Shown here: positions 9,372-17,873 of the stretch, one piece after another
Numbering within the stretch: position 1 is the first letter of the stretch
Layout: each line of letters begins with the position of its first letter
Assembly (NCBI RefSeq): GCF_001665295.1
Contig: NZ_LZSE01000086.1
Coordinates: 1 to 42,802, forward strand
Reading direction: 5' to 3'
Length of the DNA stretch: 42,802 bases
DNA from: Mycobacterium sp. 1554424.7
GTDB lineage: Bacteria > Actinomycetota > Actinomycetes > Mycobacteriales > Mycobacteriaceae
Made by a program: the position numbers and the translations under genes
Notes under the pieces: model-generated
Told to the model about the DNA's origin: nothing
Seen by the model: the letters and a program-made list of their open reading frames with translations, nothing else
Databases searched by the model: none

Positions 9372-9436
9372 CGCCCCGGCGGTTCGCCGTTGTCACATCC
9401 GCCCCATTCGCATCTGCGCTGAGAGGCCGACGTTTT

Positions 9437-9502
9437 GCCCGCCTCACAGCGACAATTTGGGGACGCGACAGCGACGCGGCCGATTGTCGCTGTGAGGTGG
9501 GC
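9437..9502. repeat. 20-bp inverted repeat downstream of the N-hydroxylase (terminator-like)
   Basis: The arms GCCCGCCTCACAGCGACAAT (9437-9456) and ATTGTCGCTGTGAGGTGGGC (9483-9502) are complementary at 19 of 20 positions around a 26-nt loop. It lies between two convergent genes (ends at 9371 and 9538), where a bidirectional terminator would be useful, but there is no T-run. A third copy of the arm lies on the other side of the sulfotransferase gene. Confidence 0.75.
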
Positions 9503-9537
9503 ACCACGTGTCTCGGTCAGCGACTACTGCAATTGGG

Positions 9538-10347
9538 TCACACGACCCGCAGCCCGGCGGGAATCCGCTGCGGGTCGCGCCAGAACGCGTCGCTCAGGAA
9601 GCGGTTGAACAGGTCCGGCGGCAGCAGCGTCTCGCGGGGTTCGGCCTTGACCGTGCCGCGCACGGTGTGCAGGCCGGGTGTGCCGGCGCGTTCGTCGAAC
9701 TCGGTGACGTCGTAGTCGACGTGGTCGAAGTCGTGATCGAAGACCGGCTCACCGAGAAACCCGTAGATGGCGTCCATCGTCTTGGCCGGATCGGAGGTCA
9801 GGGTTTCGTACTGCATCAGCATCAGCCGATCCCGCTGCGCGCCGTAGCACGCCTGCTTCAGCGCGTCGTAGGGACCGCCGACCATGCCGTCGGGGGCGAC
9901 CACGCTCTTGGCGCGAGTGTAGACCGTGCCGCCGGCGCTGTAGTTGAAGATCGACGACGGAGAAAACACGTTGCGCTGGATCAGCCGCTCGATGCTGTCC
10001 ACCACCCACGGCAGATCACGCACGCAGGCAATCACTTTCGCCTGCGGGAACAGCCGCGCAAGCGCGGGCATCCAGCCGCACCAGAAGCGGTTGGTGTCGA
10101 AGATGACGTCGGCGGTGCAGTCGGAGTAGAAGTCGTCGAACAACCCGCGCAGGATGCGCTCGCGCTTGGCGTCGTCGATGAACACCGAAAACTCATTGCG
10201 CGCGCTCATTTCGCCGAGCAGGGCGCCGAACAACCCGGCCAGCGGGCCGGACATGCCCGCCTCGAACCGCGGGTTCTGCCGCAGCAGCGCGGCCAGCAAG
10301 GTCGAACCGGAACGAGGCAGGCCCGAGATGAAGTGAATCGTTGCCAT
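9538..10347 (-). CDS. PAPS-dependent sulfotransferase family protein
   Basis: A 269-residue P-loop sulfotransferase, the family that transfers sulfate from PAPS to sugars, lipids or small metabolites. The 5'-phosphosulfate-binding loop GLPRSGSTLL is at residues 9-18, a second PAPS-contact region is likely in the VIACVRDLPWVVDSIERL stretch (~105-122), and a catalytic-site Asp/His region follows (FDHDFDHVDYD, ~205-215). The start ATG at 10347 is preceded by GGAGAGGG. It is transcribed toward the N-hydroxylase gene (convergent) and stands alone between copies of a 20-bp repeat. The substrate is unknown. Mycobacteria use such enzymes for sulfated lipids and glycolipids. Confidence 0.9.
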   Translation of the reverse strand: MATIHFISGLPRSGSTLLAALLRQNPRFEAGMSGPLAGLFGALLGEMSARNEFSVFIDDAKRERILRGLFDDFYSDCTADVIFDTNRFWCGWMPALARLFPQAKVIACVRDLPWVVDSIERLIQRNVFSPSSIFNYSAGGTVYTRAKSVVAPDGMVGGPYDALKQACYGAQRDRLMLMQYETLTSDPAKTMDAIYGFLGEPVFDHDFDHVDYDVTEFDERAGTPGLHTVRGTVKAEPRETLLPPDLFNRFLSDAFWRDPQRIPAGLRVV

Positions 10348-10454
10348 GGCGCCCTCTCCGACCTGACGAGTCCTTTAATGTCGGCATGTTAGGCGCTGAC
10401 GATCCCGCGTCACAACTGCCACATTTGTCCTGCCGTGCGAGGACGCGACGAATT

Positions 10455-10474
10455 GCCCGCCTCGCAGCGACAAT
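10455..10474 (+). repeat. Third copy of the 20-bp repeat arm, upstream of the sulfotransferase
   Basis: GCCCGCCTCGCAGCGACAAT matches the left arm at 9437-9456 in 19 of 20 bases. GGACGCGAC occurs nearby at both places (9461 and 10441). So the sulfotransferase gene is bracketed by copies of one repeat. Confidence 0.7.
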
Positions 10475-10525
10475 TCGGGTGTGCGGCACGGCGGGGCTTA
10501 GTTGTCGGCCATCGGCAAAGGATCG

Positions 10526-10790
10526 GCCGCGACCTCGGTTGCCAGTAGTTCAGCAGATCAGCGCCCTGCTCGTAGCGACTTGCCGGGCGCGCGTGAGGCT
10601 GTCCGCGACGGCGGGGGCACGACACTGCAGTCGCCGGAGGGGATGTCACCGGCCGAGCCGACGGCGAGCATGCCGAGCCTGGCTGAGGTGATGGTCCACT
10701 CGGGGCAGCCCGCCACGCCCTCCGGACACGCGTCTGGGCACTGAACCTGGTCAATCAAGCCATGGGATCGGTCCACCAGATCACCTGAAC
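10526..10790 (+). pseudogene. Remnant of an EspA-like gene, C-terminal part only, frameshifted
   Basis: The translated segment ADQRPARSDLPGAREA, then ASMPSLAEVMVHSGQPAT and PSGHAS, parallels the C-terminal region of the intact EspA-like copies at 33-36 kb (ADQRAA..., VSMPTLAEVSAWSGRAAT, VSGHAS). The frame then shifts near 10735, and the next part of the family pattern, NLVNQAMGSVHQI, is read in another frame up to a TGA at about 10790. No N-terminal module, WxG segment or promoter cassette precedes it. It lies 11.9 kb from the nearest other EspA-like copy, on the far side of the INLP cluster. Confidence 0.8.
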
Positions 10791-10916
10791 GGCCTGCGGG
10801 CCGAGTCGGGGTCGGTATTCGCCGCTTCAGATGGGCCCAGCGAATACGCAGCGGATGGACTAAGAAGACTGACTTGATGTCCCAAGCCCTGCAACGATTC
10901 TGCCGTACAAGACCGT

Positions 10917-11099
10917 GTGTGGTTGACATCCCACCCGGTGGCCGTGGGTAACGAAAACGTCGAATCGTTCAACGACCGCCTGCGGAACGAGTGCCTAGAT
11001 CGGAACCGTTGGAACGGCCTGTTCGAGGCCCGCACGGCACACTCACGTCCCGGCCACTTGCACGACCAATTGAATCCGGATCAGCCCACCCGACTCTAG
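10917..11099 (+). mobile_element. IS3-family transposase fragment
   Basis: The translation contains GNENVESFNDRLRNECLD followed by LFEAR, which matches the integrase-core block of IS3-type transposases (pattern ENGxIESFNxRLRDECLN...EAR) around the last catalytic Glu. The rest of the transposase is absent and the frame decays after the match. No inverted terminal repeats were found. It lies between the EspA-like tail remnant and the 3' end of the NRPS gene. Confidence 0.75.
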
Positions 11100-11239
11100 A
11101 ATCGCGGGTTCATCCAGGGGACTCACCGCAACGACACGGGACTCGCCACAACATTTTGCCGTCAGGTGAAGCGACGCACGGGATTGCCGGTGGCGTCTCC
11201 TACGGTTACTACGCCTCAAATCATTGAGCTGCCAGTCTA

Positions 11240-14200
11240 TTAGAGCGACTGTGAACATGCGTGGGCGAGAAGGGCCCGAAGCGACTGGGTTGGTGCAGTA
11301 ATCTCGGCGACGGGTCCGATTCCGAGAGCGATCGTTGGACAATCGGCCAGATACTCAGCGTAGGAACGCGCCCCTAATCGCCTACCCAAGCTGACCCATG
11401 CGTCGACTACTGACCACCGTCGCGGATTTTGTGTCGCCCAGTCACTGTGATCCAGTCGATACTTCCACTCCACGACATCGAGCTCGTCAGGCGCATAACC
11501 GCTGAGGAAGTCCGCGTATGCCACCGCCTCGCCGCGCACCACGGTAATTCCGCGGCCCAGCTCGACTGATCCCGTCAACTGTGGCAAGGTGCCCAAGATC
11601 TGTTTGGCGGCGGATCGACCAGTGGTGACCTCTTCTGTCAATGTGAGGGAAGGATAGGCGCCCAGCGCGACACATGCATTAACCACCGACACCAAAACAT
11701 CGGCCGAGTCGCGCAATTGATAGTCCTCGCCAAGTACCCGGGGCAGACGCACGATATTGAAATCAAGTGTATTCGGTGATCCGGCCAGGGCGATCTCCGC
11801 AAGCGACTTGGAAGCGGCGTACGGGTAGGGCGCATCACGGGGATCAGTGACCCGCGGCGCGGTGACATCCGCATTGACAACGAACGTCGACAAATGCACC
11901 AAACTCGTACCACGCCTCGCGCATGTCTCGCTGAGCCTGGCGACAAGCTCTACATTCGCCGCCCGAAGCCCGCGGTATGGTGCGAGCACGTCGGTATTGC
12001 CGGCGCAGTTCACGAGGGTTCCGGCGCCTGCATCGTCTATCAGCGCCTCCAGTTCTGCTGCGACAGAACCGGAAACGAGATGTTTAAACCGTACGCCGTC
12101 AACACTCTGCAGATCTGTCCACGGATTGCGGTTGGGGAGCTTTGATCTCGTTGCGAAGCTAACGTCCGGACACTGCGCTCCCGACCGTTTCAGCTCGAGG
12201 ACTGCCTCGGCAAATCCGGTGCCGAGAATTCCCGATGCGCCCAGCACGACGATTGGCCGTTCTGACGCGTGTTCTCGGTGGCTGTTTGAGGATTGTTTGA
12301 CGCACGACCCGCTAACTGAGTGTCCCCGGCGTACCGAAGCAAGATCGCGTTCTATCTCGGCCGCGGTGCCACTGTCCATCCACGCATCTGCGGTCGGCAG
12401 GGCACCGGCCAAGCCGGAGGCCAGGTTGGCGGCAGTGTCGGCACCGATCAGATCCAAAGCCGACAGATGCCGACCCAGAAACGTGCGCGTCGCGGGGAGG
12501 ATTCTGATCAGGTCCATCGAGCCGATTCCCTCGCCAAGCAGCGATGAGTCAGGTCGTATTGCCCTCCCCAGATGCCGACTCCACACCGCTGCCAGGCCGG
12601 CCGCTCTTTCCCCGGCCTTGGCGTCGCTTGCCATCACATCCAGGCATTGCGGCAGTATCGGTAGGCTTTCGGCGTCGAGTTTTCCATTGGGCTTCCGCGG
12701 GATATTCGGTACGCCGACAACGAAAAACGAGGATATCCCCAAGCTCACCAGAATGCGCCTGATACGCGCCGCGACCGCGGCATCCTGGGCAGCGTCGCGG
12801 GTCCGTCGGGTTTCGAACCACACCCGGAGACTTCCGTTGTCAGCCGCGATGGCGACATCGCATACACGCGGGTCCTCGCAGAGTCGTCGAGCTACCTCGT
12901 CGGTATCGACGCGCTTGCCCGAGATTTTGACGAAGGCGTCTTTGCGTCCGGCGAAGATCGGAATGCCGATGTCATCACAGGTCACACGGTCGGCGGTGGC
13001 AAACGCACGACGTCGCGCACCATCAACGGTGGTGACCGTGCCGAAGCCGGGGCTGTCCATCCCGAGATACCCGCAGGACACCAAATCCCCGACGATGACG
13101 ACTTCACCGAAGGCGACGAACACCGTGTTCGGCACTATCGGACGGCCTAACCCGAGCCGAGCGACGCCCGCCACGGTCGATCCCTCGCCGATGATCGGCA
13201 AATAGGTGACGGCGACCGTCGTCTCCGTCGGGCCATAAGTTGAGAGGAGCGAGATCGCTTGTGAGACGCCAGAATCGATCCACTTGTCGACAGCGCTGGA
13301 GCGGATGGCCTCACCACCGATAACGATCTGTCGCAGCCGAGAACGGCCGATCGCGTCAATCGCGTCTCGGTCGTCGCACAACAGATGCCACACGGCGGTC
13401 GGCAGGTCGATGACTGTCGGCCGCTTGGCGACCAGATCGCGTGCAAGCGCCTCTATGTCGCCCGTTCTCGTGGCTGTGGATCGGACCAGCCTCGACCCGC
13501 AGATCGCACTACCGAAGATCTCTTCGACGCTGATGTCCGATGTTAACGGCGCGCTTTGGAGAATCGTGTCGTCTGTTCCCCACCCATAGATGCGGCTGAC
13601 CGCGTCGCAGAAAAGCGCGAGTGACCCGTGCGAGACTCGCACGAGCTTGGGCGGGCCGGTCGCTCCTGAAGTCGGCATGATGTACGCGGTCCTGGTGGCG
13701 AGCAAGGGATCTTGTGTCACCTGTTCGATGCGCGCGTCAGCGAGCTTCCTTGGCTCGTGACCCTGGATCTCCTCGAGCTGGGCAGCAGCCACGTCGACCA
13801 CATGCGCCGACCCACCACCGCACTGAGCGGCAATCGCCTTCGCGCGCACAGCCGCCTCGGCGGCGCTGTCACACACGCTGTAGCCGCAGCCCGCGAGATG
13901 GCAAGCGATGACGAGATCTATGGTTTTGTCGGTGTCGTCGTCGGTGAAAACCAGGACGTCACCCGGCTCGGCACCGCGCTGTACTAACCACGCAACCCAT
14001 TGGTACACGTGACGACGCCTGCCAAGGAACTGCTGCACACCGCCCGCGGTGGTGCGAAACCACGTAGTGGTTGGCGCCGGCTCCCTCAGGGTCGGCCCGT
14101 CGGTTCCGCCGCGGGTCCCGTCCGGGTTGATTCCGAGCCACTCGTTGACGGCCATGGCGATCGGCTGATCCCACCCCGCAGCCATCGATTCCAGCGCCGC

Positions 14201-15469
14201 TGCAATGCGTGCCGCGACGGTGGACTGTGTCATCCTGACGGACCGATCGGCTCTGTTCCAGATGGCCAGGTCGAGGCAGCGTCGCTCTTCGTCGAGGACG
14301 CATGCCACAGTCATGCCCTCGACCGGACCGATACTCGTCGCAACCGGCGCTTCCGACAAGAAGGGCCGTAGGTCGGGCGCGCACGGCTCGCGCATAAAAT
14401 TGAGTGTCAATGCCTCGATGTGAGACGTCCGGTTAATCGCCAAATACATTCGGCGGTAGTGCTCCTCACGAAGCCACCGGCGTCTTACTGCCTTGACGTA
14501 GCTCCGGTCAAGCGTTCGGACAACATCGTCTACGGACGCAAACGGAGGAAACCGGACCGAGTGCGCCACCGAGTTGACGAGGCATGTCGCGACCTGCAGA
14601 TCAGGATCACCGAACCGGTTGTCCATTACGTGAACTAGCAGGCCCTGTGTGCTCTGCCGAAGGCTCGCGTCCACGGCTACCGCCGCCGCAGCCACCAGGA
14701 CATTGAGGGGAACTCGCTTTGCCTGTGATAGGGCGAGGATTTCATCAAAAGCCGTGCCGGAGACCCTCGCCGCTTCGTGAAGGATCCCCTTGGCTGCGGC
14801 CCCCGCGGCGTCGTGTGACCCTTGACCGTGCCCGGTGTAACGTGTCTCGTCTGTGAGTTCACGCTGCGCGACATCGGTGAGACGCTGGAGAGATTCCTCG
14901 ACGTTCGCCGTCTCACGAAGGTGTGACGCCGCCAGCTTGGTCAACCCCACACGGGCACAAGGAATCTCGGCCGTGCCATCGGCCGCGAGATAACGTGCCA
15001 GATCAGCCTCAATGATGCCCGTCGCGCCGCCATCAACCAGGATGTGGTGGGCGTGCATGTCGAGCGCCACCACATACCCGCTGTCGTCGATCCAGACGGT
15101 ATAGCGCACGAGCGGCTTAGCAAGGATGCCGGCAAACCATGTGCGCTTGAGCTCCTCGTCGCCGTCGTTGGTCTGGCACACATCGTCAGAGCGCACGCGT
15201 ACGATGTCGCCGAACCGCAGCCGGACTATCCAATCCGGGTACTCAGTCCGCGTTGGCGGTTCCTCGAGAACACAGAGCTGCACGGGACTTTCGAGAATCG
15301 TTGCTTCGAGCGCTGGCAGGAATCGCGAGAGCCTGAGCGGATGAAACCGGTAGCTCTTGCCGATCAGATACAAAGCCGGATCGTCATCCTGCAGTACGCC
15401 GTTGTAGATGTTCTGTTGGGACCTACTTAGAGGAATTCGATCGATGCGACCGTCTTCAGGCGAACTCAC
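11240..15469 (-). CDS. nrp: Single-module nonribosomal peptide synthetase, C-A-T-R (isonitrile lipopeptide type)
   Basis: A 1409-residue NRPS with four domains. The condensation domain (~10-440) has HHILVDG at 141-147 (HHxxxDG). The adenylation domain (~465-940) has PTSGATGPPK (599-608), STYGPTETT (743-751) and the PNGK lysine K930. The carrier domain (~955-1020) has GIGS with phosphopantetheine serine S984. The reductase domain (~1070-1409) has LGASGILGTG (1076-1085) and YAASK (Y1217, K1221), so the product is released by NADPH reduction as an aldehyde or alcohol. The gene order matches Rv0096-Rv0101, but M. tuberculosis Nrp is about 2,500 residues with two C-A-T modules; here there is one, as in the shorter actinobacterial INLP synthetases. 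It overlaps the ACP gene by 14 bp. It should join an isonitrile fatty acyl chain from the ACP to one amino acid (inferred, commonly lysine in this family). Confidence 0.93.
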   Translation of the reverse strand: MSSPEDGRIDRIPLSRSQQNIYNGVLQDDDPALYLIGKSYRFHPLRLSRFLPALEATILESPVQLCVLEEPPTRTEYPDWIVRLRFGDIVRVRSDDVCQTNDGDEELKRTWFAGILAKPLVRYTVWIDDSGYVVALDMHAHHILVDGGATGIIEADLARYLAADGTAEIPCARVGLTKLAASHLRETANVEESLQRLTDVAQRELTDETRYTGHGQGSHDAAGAAAKGILHEAARVSGTAFDEILALSQAKRVPLNVLVAAAAVAVDASLRQSTQGLLVHVMDNRFGDPDLQVATCLVNSVAHSVRFPPFASVDDVVRTLDRSYVKAVRRRWLREEHYRRMYLAINRTSHIEALTLNFMREPCAPDLRPFLSEAPVATSIGPVEGMTVACVLDEERRCLDLAIWNRADRSVRMTQSTVAARIAAALESMAAGWDQPIAMAVNEWLGINPDGTRGGTDGPTLREPAPTTTWFRTTAGGVQQFLGRRRHVYQWVAWLVQRGAEPGDVLVFTDDDTDKTIDLVIACHLAGCGYSVCDSAAEAAVRAKAIAAQCGGGSAHVVDVAAAQLEEIQGHEPRKLADARIEQVTQDPLLATRTAYIMPTSGATGPPKLVRVSHGSLALFCDAVSRIYGWGTDDTILQSAPLTSDISVEEIFGSAICGSRLVRSTATRTGDIEALARDLVAKRPTVIDLPTAVWHLLCDDRDAIDAIGRSRLRQIVIGGEAIRSSAVDKWIDSGVSQAISLLSTYGPTETTVAVTYLPIIGEGSTVAGVARLGLGRPIVPNTVFVAFGEVVIVGDLVSCGYLGMDSPGFGTVTTVDGARRRAFATADRVTCDDIGIPIFAGRKDAFVKISGKRVDTDEVARRLCEDPRVCDVAIAADNGSLRVWFETRRTRDAAQDAAVAARIRRILVSLGISSFFVVGVPNIPRKPNGKLDAESLPILPQCLDVMASDAKAGERAAGLAAVWSRHLGRAIRPDSSLLGEGIGSMDLIRILPATRTFLGRHLSALDLIGADTAANLASGLAGALPTADAWMDSGTAAEIERDLASVRRGHSVSGSCVKQSSNSHREHASERPIVVLGASGILGTGFAEAVLELKRSGAQCPDVSFATRSKLPNRNPWTDLQSVDGVRFKHLVSGSVAAELEALIDDAGAGTLVNCAGNTDVLAPYRGLRAANVELVARLSETCARRGTSLVHLSTFVVNADVTAPRVTDPRDAPYPYAASKSLAEIALAGSPNTLDFNIVRLPRVLGEDYQLRDSADVLVSVVNACVALGAYPSLTLTEEVTTGRSAAKQILGTLPQLTGSVELGRGITVVRGEAVAYADFLSGYAPDELDVVEWKYRLDHSDWATQNPRRWSVVDAWVSLGRRLGARSYAEYLADCPTIALGIGPVAEITAPTQSLRALLAHACSQSL

Positions 15470-15704
15470 ACCGATTCTCCATCACGCGAACCCAGCCTGC
15501 AATCGACAGGCTTTCTGCCATCAGGGACGGCAACTCCGACTCTCGGTCGACGCCGAGCTGCTTCATCAGGAGTGCGAACCGAACAGAGTCCAATCCAAGG
15601 TCCCTTAGAGCGGTCCCGTCGCCGTCGACGAGATCTGCTTCGTCTACATACAACACCTCGCAGACCGCAACGAAGATGCGCTGCCTCAGCGTCTCAGCCG
15701 TCAA
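15456..15704 (-). CDS. Acyl carrier protein of the isonitrile lipopeptide cluster (Rv0100-like)
   Basis: A small carrier protein with the phosphopantetheine site GLDSVRFALLMKQLGV; the Ser of LGLDS is the attachment point. It carries the fatty acyl chain loaded by FadD10, on which the oxygenase and thioesterase act and from which the NRPS condensation domain takes it. The frame extends to a TTG at 15728, but the TTG at 15704, seven bases after a GGGGGTGG stretch, gives 82 residues, closer to the 78 of Rv0100, and overlaps fadD10 by only 11 bp. Either start is possible. Its 3' end overlaps the NRPS start by 14 bp. Confidence 0.9.
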   Translation of the reverse strand: MTAETLRQRIFVAVCEVLYVDEADLVDGDGTALRDLGLDSVRFALLMKQLGVDRESELPSLMAESLSIAGWVRVMENRCEFA

Positions 15705-17298
15705 CGGCCACCCCCGCGTTGACTCCAATTACCGCCGCGGCCAGCCGTGCCCGCATAACCTTGCCGGACCGGGTGCGCGGAATATCCCCGACGATCACGA
15801 TCGTTGACGGCCGCGCTATCGACTCCGACTCAGCCCGATAACGAGCCGCGATCCGTCGCTTGAGCTGACGGGCTTCGGACTCGTCCAGGTCTGCCGCAGG
15901 CACGACGGCAAGGCCGAGTAGCGCACCAAATTCCGCATCGGGTATTTCGTAGCACGCGGCGTCGCGGACGCCCGGAACGGCCTCGGCAATGCGATCGACC
16001 TCGTTGGGCACAACGTTGACACCGCCTGAGATGATCATCTCCGATGCTCGTCCCTTGATGTAGAAGACGCCGTCCTCATGGCGCTCTACAAGGTCGCCGG
16101 TGTTTACCCAACCGTCGACCAGAACCTCCTGGGTGCGTTCCGGATCGTTCCAGTACCCCAGCATGTTTGCGGGCGATTTCACCCACAGCATGCCGAACGA
16201 GGTGGGAGGCACAGCGCCGTTGACAGCGGGTACTGCGCCCTTTGTATCTGCGAGATGAACGTCCACGCCAGGGTACGGACGTCCGACCGCGCCGGCCTCG
16301 ATCTTGGCGACGGAGCCCTCATCGGTCGGCAAACACAAAGCTGTGCACCCTGTTTCGCTCAAACCGTAAACTTGTGCGGTGCGGATGCCCGCAGCTTCAA
16401 CAAAACGCACATCCGCTGCCGACACTCGAGAACCTCCATAGCCAATCAGTCGTAGCGACGGAACCGTCGTGCCAGCGGACTTCAACTCAGAAACCAGCTT
16501 CGAAATAAGAGTTGGAACCAGGCAGGTCGTCTCAACCTTATTGGTGTTCATAATCTCCAATAAGGACGGCGTGTTCTCCCCGCCAGTGATACACAACCCG
16601 CCGTGCATCAAACAGGTCAGGATCCACCACAGCCCGCCGATATGCGTTGCCGGCAGGGGTGAATAGGTGGTTTCGCCGACAAGCCAAGTGATCCAGTTCA
16701 ACCCCTCATTCTGCAATATATCCGGAATGGCAAAAAACGTGCGGTTAGGTAGCAGCACTGCCTTTGGCTCGCCTGTGGTACCGCTCGTGAAGATCATCAC
16801 CAAGGGATCGTCGGCGCCCTGTTCTGGAGTTGAGGCCGGGCTCGCCGGCACCCGGTGGTGACGGGAACTTCGTGCAGCAGAGGCAAAATCGACATGGATC
16901 GCCGGCATCGAGAGGAGGGCTTGCGGCAGGACAGCAGACCCGATTCTGGCTCCTGGAGTGATGAGAACCGCGCTAGGCTCGGTGATTTGACAGAAACGAT
17001 CAATGGCTGCAGCTGGAAGGTTGTCGTCCGCCAAGACGGCGATCGCCCCCAACTGTGCGCAGGCCAGCACTGACACGTATGTCTCTGGTCCGTTATCCGA
17101 AATGACGAGCACCCGGGACCCTCGCCAAATCGCCTGCGCACGAAGGGCCGCGGCGACAATATCCACTTCGGCGATAAGCTCCCCATATCGCAGCGCGCTG
17201 CTGCCGTCACAGCGGCGCAAGGCGAGTGCGCCTGGCCGCTGGCGGGCCTGCTCGTAGACGCGTTCTAGCACGGTGGATGGAGAATTGTGGCATTGCAT
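15694..17298 (-). CDS. fadD10: Fatty acyl-AMP ligase FadD10 (acyl-ACP loading)
   Basis: A 534-residue ANL-superfamily adenylating enzyme. It activates a fatty acid as acyl-AMP and, in the known INLP pathway, loads it on the neighbouring ACP rather than CoA. Motifs: FTSGTTGEPK (170-179), YGLSETG (311-317), the VNTGDL aspartate region (398-403), GRASEMI (417-423) and the catalytic-lysine region RTRSGK near residue 510. Length agrees with M. tuberculosis FadD10 (about 540). It starts at ATG 17298, 23 nt after the thioesterase stop, with only a weak GGAAA upstream, and its 3' end overlaps the ACP gene. Position and sequence together make the assignment firm. Confidence 0.95.
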   Translation of the reverse strand: MQCHNSPSTVLERVYEQARQRPGALALRRCDGSSALRYGELIAEVDIVAAALRAQAIWRGSRVLVISDNGPETYVSVLACAQLGAIAVLADDNLPAAAIDRFCQITEPSAVLITPGARIGSAVLPQALLSMPAIHVDFASAARSSRHHRVPASPASTPEQGADDPLVMIFTSGTTGEPKAVLLPNRTFFAIPDILQNEGLNWITWLVGETTYSPLPATHIGGLWWILTCLMHGGLCITGGENTPSLLEIMNTNKVETTCLVPTLISKLVSELKSAGTTVPSLRLIGYGGSRVSAADVRFVEAAGIRTAQVYGLSETGCTALCLPTDEGSVAKIEAGAVGRPYPGVDVHLADTKGAVPAVNGAVPPTSFGMLWVKSPANMLGYWNDPERTQEVLVDGWVNTGDLVERHEDGVFYIKGRASEMIISGGVNVVPNEVDRIAEAVPGVRDAACYEIPDAEFGALLGLAVVPAADLDESEARQLKRRIAARYRAESESIARPSTIVIVGDIPRTRSGKVMRARLAAAVIGVNAGVAVDG

Positions 17299-17321
17299 GT
17301 AAGTGGTTTCCTGAGAGCGGA

Positions 17322-17873
17322 TTAGGGGGTGTTGAGGGCCGCTAGCTCGATCTCACTGGACGCAGACCCGCCGTCCGCGTCCCAGAACTCGGTGGTGCAC
17401 GAGAACTGGAGGTAACGTAGCTTTCCGTAGATGATCCGAAAATCATTGCACCACAAGCGTGCGGCGAAACTCTGTGGGTTGATCGGCCAGCTGAATCGCG
17501 ATGTAACCGTCTTGATCAACATGCCGGTTAGCTGGTTCTGGAAATAGTCTGCGGTCGACCAGCCCCGGAATACATGGATCTCCTCATTGCGAATCGCCGC
17601 GGCGAAAGCGCTGTAAGCGAGCTGGTTGAAACACAGTATCAGTTCTGCGGCAGTGAAGTGACCCGTGCTGCGAACGTAGGCGGACTCCGCAATACTGAAA
17701 TTCCCGTATGCCACGATCGAGTCAGGGCTAGCTTTGTACCCCGCATCGATCAGATAGCGACATCCTTTGTAGGAGTAGGGCTCAAGTACTTTGCTGAGCA
17801 TGTCCTCATCGATTGGAACCATATTGGTAGATTCCTCTTGGGTCTGCGCTGAAGAGGTCAATTCAATATTCAC
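17322..17873 (-). CDS. fcoT: Fatty acyl thioesterase FcoT (Rv0098-like)
   Basis: A 183-residue hotdog-fold protein, the same length as M. tuberculosis Rv0098/FcoT. Recognisable stretches are LEPYSYKGCRYLIDAGY, FSIAESAYVRSTGHF, ELILCFNQLAYSAFA and EFWDADGGSASSEIELAAL. In the INLP pathway this enzyme is reported to add glycine to an unsaturated acyl-ACP and to hydrolyse the chain for the oxygenase; in M. tuberculosis it was first described as a long-chain acyl-CoA thioesterase. The start chosen is GTG at 17873, overlapping the oxygenase stop by four bases (GTGA), because it gives the family length and coupling. The in-frame ATG about 50 bp downstream lacks a ribosome binding site. Confidence 0.94.
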   Translation of the reverse strand: MNIELTSSAQTQEESTNMVPIDEDMLSKVLEPYSYKGCRYLIDAGYKASPDSIVAYGNFSIAESAYVRSTGHFTAAELILCFNQLAYSAFAAAIRNEEIHVFRGWSTADYFQNQLTGMLIKTVTSRFSWPINPQSFAARLWCNDFRIIYGKLRYLQFSCTTEFWDADGGSASSEIELAALNTP

